In this document: in pieces, positions 14,001-17,235 of the stretch
Position numbering within the stretch: position 1 is the first letter of the stretch
Layout of the letters: every line of letters starts with the position of its first letter
Made by a program: the position numbers and the translations under genes
Notes under the pieces: generated by a model
Told to the model about the DNA's origin: nothing
The model's database searches: none
Seen by the model: only the letters and a program-made list of their open reading frames with translations
NCBI GenBank assembly: GCA_050746205.1
Contig: JBOGKW010000064.1
Span: forward strand, 1 to 17,235
Direction of reading: 5' to 3'
Length of the DNA: 17,235 nt
DNA from: JAKAUF01 sp050746205
GTDB taxonomy: Bacteria > Acidobacteriota > Terriglobia > Terriglobales > SCQP01

Positions 14001-16796
14001 CTAGTCCAGCGTGGCGCGGGTGGCGGCCAATCGCTCCAGTTGTCGGGCGTATTCCTCGCGTTTCCGCTCCTGGGCCTGGCGGATATGCTCGGGGGCGCGC
14101 TGCATGAACTGGGCATCGGCGAGACGGGCCTCCAGTCCCGCCAAGGCGCCCCGCAGCCCGGCGATTTCCTTGTCCAGGCGCTCACGCTCGGTACCCGCGT
14201 CGGAAACGGGTAGTTCGAGCAGGAGATCGAAGTCGGGCGTGGACACATGGCCGCGCCCGGCCGCGGCGGGAACGGCCTCCAAGGTCAAAGCCACCTTGGC
14301 CAATGCGGCGATCAAGGCCGCCTGCGCCCGAAACGTAGCGGTGCGAGCCCCGTCGCGGCCTTCGACGCGCAGTGGCAGCAGTGCTTTGGGCGGCACTTGG
14401 TGCTCCGCCCGTAGGCGGCGGACTTGGTTCACCACCTCCTGCACCACGCTCATTTCCCGCTCCGCCTCCGGTTCCAGAACGCCGGCGGCGGGAAAGGCGG
14501 CCAGCGCCAGCGTCGGCGTGGGCGGATGCTCGCCCGCCAGTGTCTGCCACAGCTCCTCGGTGATGAAGGGCATCAGCGGATGGAGCAGGCGCAGGGCGGC
14601 GTCTAAGGAATAAAACAGGTCGTCGGCGGTGGCACGGGCCGCGGCATCGTCGCGGCGGCTCAGCCGCCCTATTCTGGACGCTCCCGCTGGTCGCTGCGGC
14701 TGGGCTTCGACGGCCGGCAACGGTCGCCCGCTGGCGCTCGGGGCGTCTCCAAGTTGCCGCGTGTTGAGGCTCAGCTTGGCCAACTCCAAATACCAGTCGC
14801 AGAACTCGTGCCAGAAGAAGTGATAGAGCCCGTCGGCGGCATCGTGAAAGCGGAACGCGGCCAGGCTGCTGTTCACCCTCTCGGCCAGGCCGTTGAGGCG
14901 GGAGAAGATCCAGCGACCGGCCAGGTCGGGGCCCTGGGCGCGCATCACCGCCTGGGCGGGCAGCGGCGGGCGGCGCCAGCCGAACTCCGCCTCCGCCCGC
15001 TCCAGGCTTAGGAAGATGAACCGTGCCGCGTTCCAGATCTTGTTAGCGAAGGCGCGGTAGCCCTCCATGCGGGCTTCCGCGAGCGCAATGTCGCCACCTG
15101 GGGCGGCCATGGCGGCGAGCGTGAAGCGAACGGCGTCGGTGCCATAGCGCTCGGTCACCACCATCGGGTCAATGACGTTGCCCTTGGTTTTGGACATCTT
15201 CTGCTTTTCCGCGTCGCGCACCAGGCCGTGGATGAAGACCTGGCGGAAGGGCGCGGCGGCGGCCAAGCTACGCCCGTCCCGCCGGAGAAAATGCACGCCC
15301 ATCATGATCATGCGGGCGACCCAGAAGAACAGGATGTCGAAGCCGGTGATCAGCAGGCTGGTGGGGTAGAACGTCGCCAGGTCCGGCGTCTGGTCCGGCC
15401 AGCCGAGCGTGGAGAACGGCCAGAGGGCGGAACTGAACCAGGTATCCAGCACATCGGGATCCTGCTCGAGGGGGCCGCCGCAGTTGGGGCACTGCGCCGG
15501 ATCCTCGCGACTGACGATGATGCAGCCATGGTCGCGGCAGTGCCAGGCGGGGATGCGATGGCCCCACCAGAGCTGGCGGGAGATGCACCAGTCGTGGATG
15601 TTGGCCATCCAGTCCAGATAGATGCCGCGGTAGTTGGCCGGGGTGAACGTGATGCATCCCTGCTCAACGGCGGCGATGGCGTCGGCGGCCAAGGTAGCGA
15701 TCTTGACGAACCACTGGGTTGAGAGGCGCGGCTCGACCACGCTGCGGCAGCGCTGGCAGTGGCCCAGAGCCATGGGGTGCTCCCGCACCCCGGCCAGCAA
15801 CCCTTGCGCCTCCAGGTCGGCGACCATGCGGCGGCGGGCGTCGAAACGGTCCAGCCCGGCATAAGCGCCGGCGTTTTCATTCATCCGGCCGGCGGCGTCC
15901 AGGACCTCAATCTGGGGCAGATGATGGCGCTCGCCGGCGGCGAAGTCGTTGGCGTCATGCGCCGGCGTCACCTTCACCGCCCCGGTGCCGAACTCCGGCT
16001 GGGCCAGTTCATCGGCGATGACCGGAATTTCGCGGCCGGTCAGGGGCAGCCGCAGGGAGCGGCCGATCCAGGCTCGGTAACGCTCGTCGCGGGGATGGAC
16101 GGCGACGGCCACGTCGCCGAGCATGGTTTCCGGACGGGTGGTAGCGACGGTGATGGCGTCGCCCGGCGCACCGGCGAGTGGATAGCGGACGAGGTACAAA
16201 TGCCCGGTCGTCTCCTCGTGCACCACCTCCAGATCGCTGAGGGCGGTCTGGCAGCCGGGGCACCAGTTGACCATGTAGCGGCCGCGGTAGACCAGGCCTT
16301 CTTCGTAGAGGGTGACGAAGACCTCGCGCACGGCGCGGGACAGGCCGGGGTCCAGGGTGAAGCGCTCGCGGGACCAATCGCAGGAGGCGCCCAGGCGGAC
16401 CATTTGGCGGCGGATGGTCCCGCCGCTCTGGCGCTTCCATTCCCATGCCTTTTCGATGAAGGCCTCGCGGCCCATCTGGCGGCGGTCCTGGCCCTGGCGG
16501 CGCAGCTCGCGCTCCACGACCATTTGGGTGGCGATGCCGGCGTGGTCGGCGCCGGGCAGCCACAGCGCGTTGTCGCCGGACATGCGGCGCCAGCGGACAA
16601 TGGCGTCAATTTCGGTGTGCTCCAGCATGTGGCCCAGGTGCAGGGCGCCGGTGACGTTGGGCGGTGGGATCACCAGCGACCAGGCCGGCCGAGGGCTGGA
16701 GGCGGCGGCGTGGAACCAGCCGCTGGTTTCCCAGCGCTCCGCCCAGCGGGGCTCGATGCGGGACGGATCGTAGACCTTTTCCAAAGCGGCGAACAT
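14001..16796 (-). CDS. valS: Valine--tRNA ligase (class I)
   Basis: The enzyme charges tRNA-Val with valine in the cytosol. The class I HIGH motif appears as HLGH (residues 53-56) within PPPNVTGALHLGH, and KMSKT lies at 533-537 followed by GNVIDP. The CP1 editing domain lies between them. Cys pairs in NWCPGC, HCQRCR and QCPNCGG suggest zinc binding. The helical anticodon domain carries LRLLHPLMPFITEELWQ, and the last 70 residues form the coiled-coil arm (LDKEIAGLRGALAGLEARL). Length is 931 residues. ATG 16796 gives the usual N-terminus MFAALEKVYDPSRIEPRW; the frame extends further upstream only as a shadow of fabD. Oddly, residues about 680-715 come from a dispersed repeat inserted in frame. 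It lies 44 bp after fabD and is probably co-transcribed with it. Confidence 0.97.
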   Translation of the reverse strand: MFAALEKVYDPSRIEPRWAERWETSGWFHAAASSPRPAWSLVIPPPNVTGALHLGHMLEHTEIDAIVRWRRMSGDNALWLPGADHAGIATQMVVERELRRQGQDRRQMGREAFIEKAWEWKRQSGGTIRRQMVRLGASCDWSRERFTLDPGLSRAVREVFVTLYEEGLVYRGRYMVNWCPGCQTALSDLEVVHEETTGHLYLVRYPLAGAPGDAITVATTRPETMLGDVAVAVHPRDERYRAWIGRSLRLPLTGREIPVIADELAQPEFGTGAVKVTPAHDANDFAAGERHHLPQIEVLDAAGRMNENAGAYAGLDRFDARRRMVADLEAQGLLAGVREHPMALGHCQRCRSVVEPRLSTQWFVKIATLAADAIAAVEQGCITFTPANYRGIYLDWMANIHDWCISRQLWWGHRIPAWHCRDHGCIIVSREDPAQCPNCGGPLEQDPDVLDTWFSSALWPFSTLGWPDQTPDLATFYPTSLLITGFDILFFWVARMIMMGVHFLRRDGRSLAAAAPFRQVFIHGLVRDAEKQKMSKTKGNVIDPMVVTERYGTDAVRFTLAAMAAPGGDIALAEARMEGYRAFANKIWNAARFIFLSLERAEAEFGWRRPPLPAQAVMRAQGPDLAGRWIFSRLNGLAERVNSSLAAFRFHDAADGLYHFFWHEFCDWYLELAKLSLNTRQLGDAPSASGRPLPAVEAQPQRPAGASRIGRLSRRDDAAARATADDLFYSLDAALRLLHPLMPFITEELWQTLAGEHPPTPTLALAAFPAAGVLEPEAEREMSVVQEVVNQVRRLRAEHQVPPKALLPLRVEGRDGARTATFRAQAALIAALAKVALTLEAVPAAAGRGHVSTPDFDLLLELPVSDAGTERERLDKEIAGLRGALAGLEARLADAQFMQRAPEHIRQAQERKREEYARQLERLAATRATLD
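14655..14761 (-). repeat. Dispersed ~105-bp element, copy B, inserted in frame in valS
   Basis: The copy begins with the same perfect palindrome GCGGCTCAGCCGC (14655-14667) as copy A and ends with the same AAGTTGCCGCG-like block. In the valS frame it encodes residues about 680-715: RQLGDAPSASGRPLPAVEAQ, then PQRPAGASRIGRLSRR. These residues fall between the WYLELAKLSLN helix and the segment leading to the LLHP helix, where valyl-tRNA synthetases are not expected to have such a sequence. The frame is open throughout. Confidence 0.85.
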
Positions 16797-16840
16797 AGGC
16801 GATCCCAAATGCGGCGGCGCGGCGGAGGCCGGCCCGGCGG

Positions 16841-17235
16841 CTACGCCCGCGCGGCGAGGGCCGCCTGCACCCCTTCCGGGCTCTCCACCGCCAGAACGGT
16901 TTTGCCGCGATCCAGGCGCTTGACCAGCCCCGAGAGAACGCGGCCGGGCCCGGCTTCGATAAATGTCGTGACCCCGCGGTTCAGGAGCCAGCGCATGGCC
17001 TTTTCCCACTGCACCGGCGCGGCGACCTGGCGAATCAACGCGTCGCGGGCCTCTTCGGCGCCTTCGATGGGCTCGGCGTCCACGTTGGTGACCAGCGGGA
17101 TTTCCAGTTCGCAGAAGAAGGTGTTCCAAAGGTCGCCTTCCAGCACCTCCTGCGCGGGCAGCATGAGGGCGCAATGGAAGGGGGCGCTGACCGGCAGCGG
17201 CACGCCGCGGCCCTGGCGGGCCTCGGCCAAGGCCA
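16841..17235 (-). CDS. fabD: Malonyl-CoA:ACP transacylase, C-terminal part (cut by window edge)
   Basis: About 131 C-terminal residues are present; the N-terminal part with the nucleophile GxSxG lies beyond the right edge. FabD transfers malonyl groups from CoA to acyl carrier protein in fatty-acid synthesis. The visible part contains LPVSAPFHCALM, whose His is the catalytic partner of the Ser, then PLVTNVDAEPI, RQVAAPVQWEKAMRWL and FIEAGPGRVLSGLVKR, all FabD signatures. The stop TAG is at 16841-16843, 44 bp before the valS start. Fatty-acid genes presumably continue upstream on the minus strand outside the window. Confidence 0.95.
   Translation of the reverse strand, partial: ALAEARQGRGVPLPVSAPFHCALMLPAQEVLEGDLWNTFFCELEIPLVTNVDAEPIEGAEEARDALIRQVAAPVQWEKAMRWLLNRGVTTFIEAGPGRVLSGLVKRLDRGKTVLAVESPEGVQAALAARA

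Noticed and set aside
16797..17174. N-terminal extension of the valS frame
   Set aside because: It overlaps fabD in another frame, and the encoded sequence is not ValRS-like; the family N-terminus begins at 16796.

Overview
The window is GC-rich bacterial DNA with densely packed genes and no phage or plasmid hallmarks. It is most likely an acidobacterium. The main clue is a protein of the ADOP type (acidobacterial duplicated orphan permease) at 7289-9817; a secreted conserved protein of unknown function and the high GC content agree. The phylum is an inference. The core genes fabD, valS, tRNA-Glu and a glycogen synthase show that this is chromosome.

Layout. Positions 1-6038 (+) hold a tripartite RND efflux operon: the tail of an upstream gene (perhaps a TetR-type regulator), a periplasmic adaptor, a 1064-residue HAE1-type inner-membrane pump and a NodT/OprM-type outer-membrane lipoprotein. 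The genes touch or overlap, and Shine-Dalgarno sites lie inside the preceding genes. Positions 6316-11056 (-) hold three envelope or secreted proteins: a signal-peptide protein with an internal tandem duplication, the ADOP permease, and the conserved secreted protein. Positions 11241-11318 (-) are tRNA-Glu(UUC). Next come a Corynebacterium-type glycogen synthase (-), a divergently transcribed short-chain dehydrogenase-like protein (+), and a fabD-valS pair (-) that runs off the right edge.

The most unusual signal is a dispersed repeat of about 105 bp. Four recognisable copies lie within 3.6 kb (11130-14761), all in the same orientation. Two flank tRNA-Glu, one sits in the divergent glycogen synthase/SDR intergenic region, and one lies in frame inside valS. 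The valS copy adds about 36 residues between the catalytic core and the anticodon-binding helical domain. The intergenic copies still carry the same conceptual peptide (core SASGRPLPA), so the element resembles the Rickettsia palindromic elements, which insert into protein genes without breaking them. I do not recognise it as a described family.

Other points of interest are a gap-free 156-residue tandem duplication in the secreted protein at 9959-11056, an SDR that has lost its catalytic lysine (Met at that position), and a perfect 19-bp palindrome at 7186-7204. No CRISPR array, insertion sequence, integrase or rRNA was seen.
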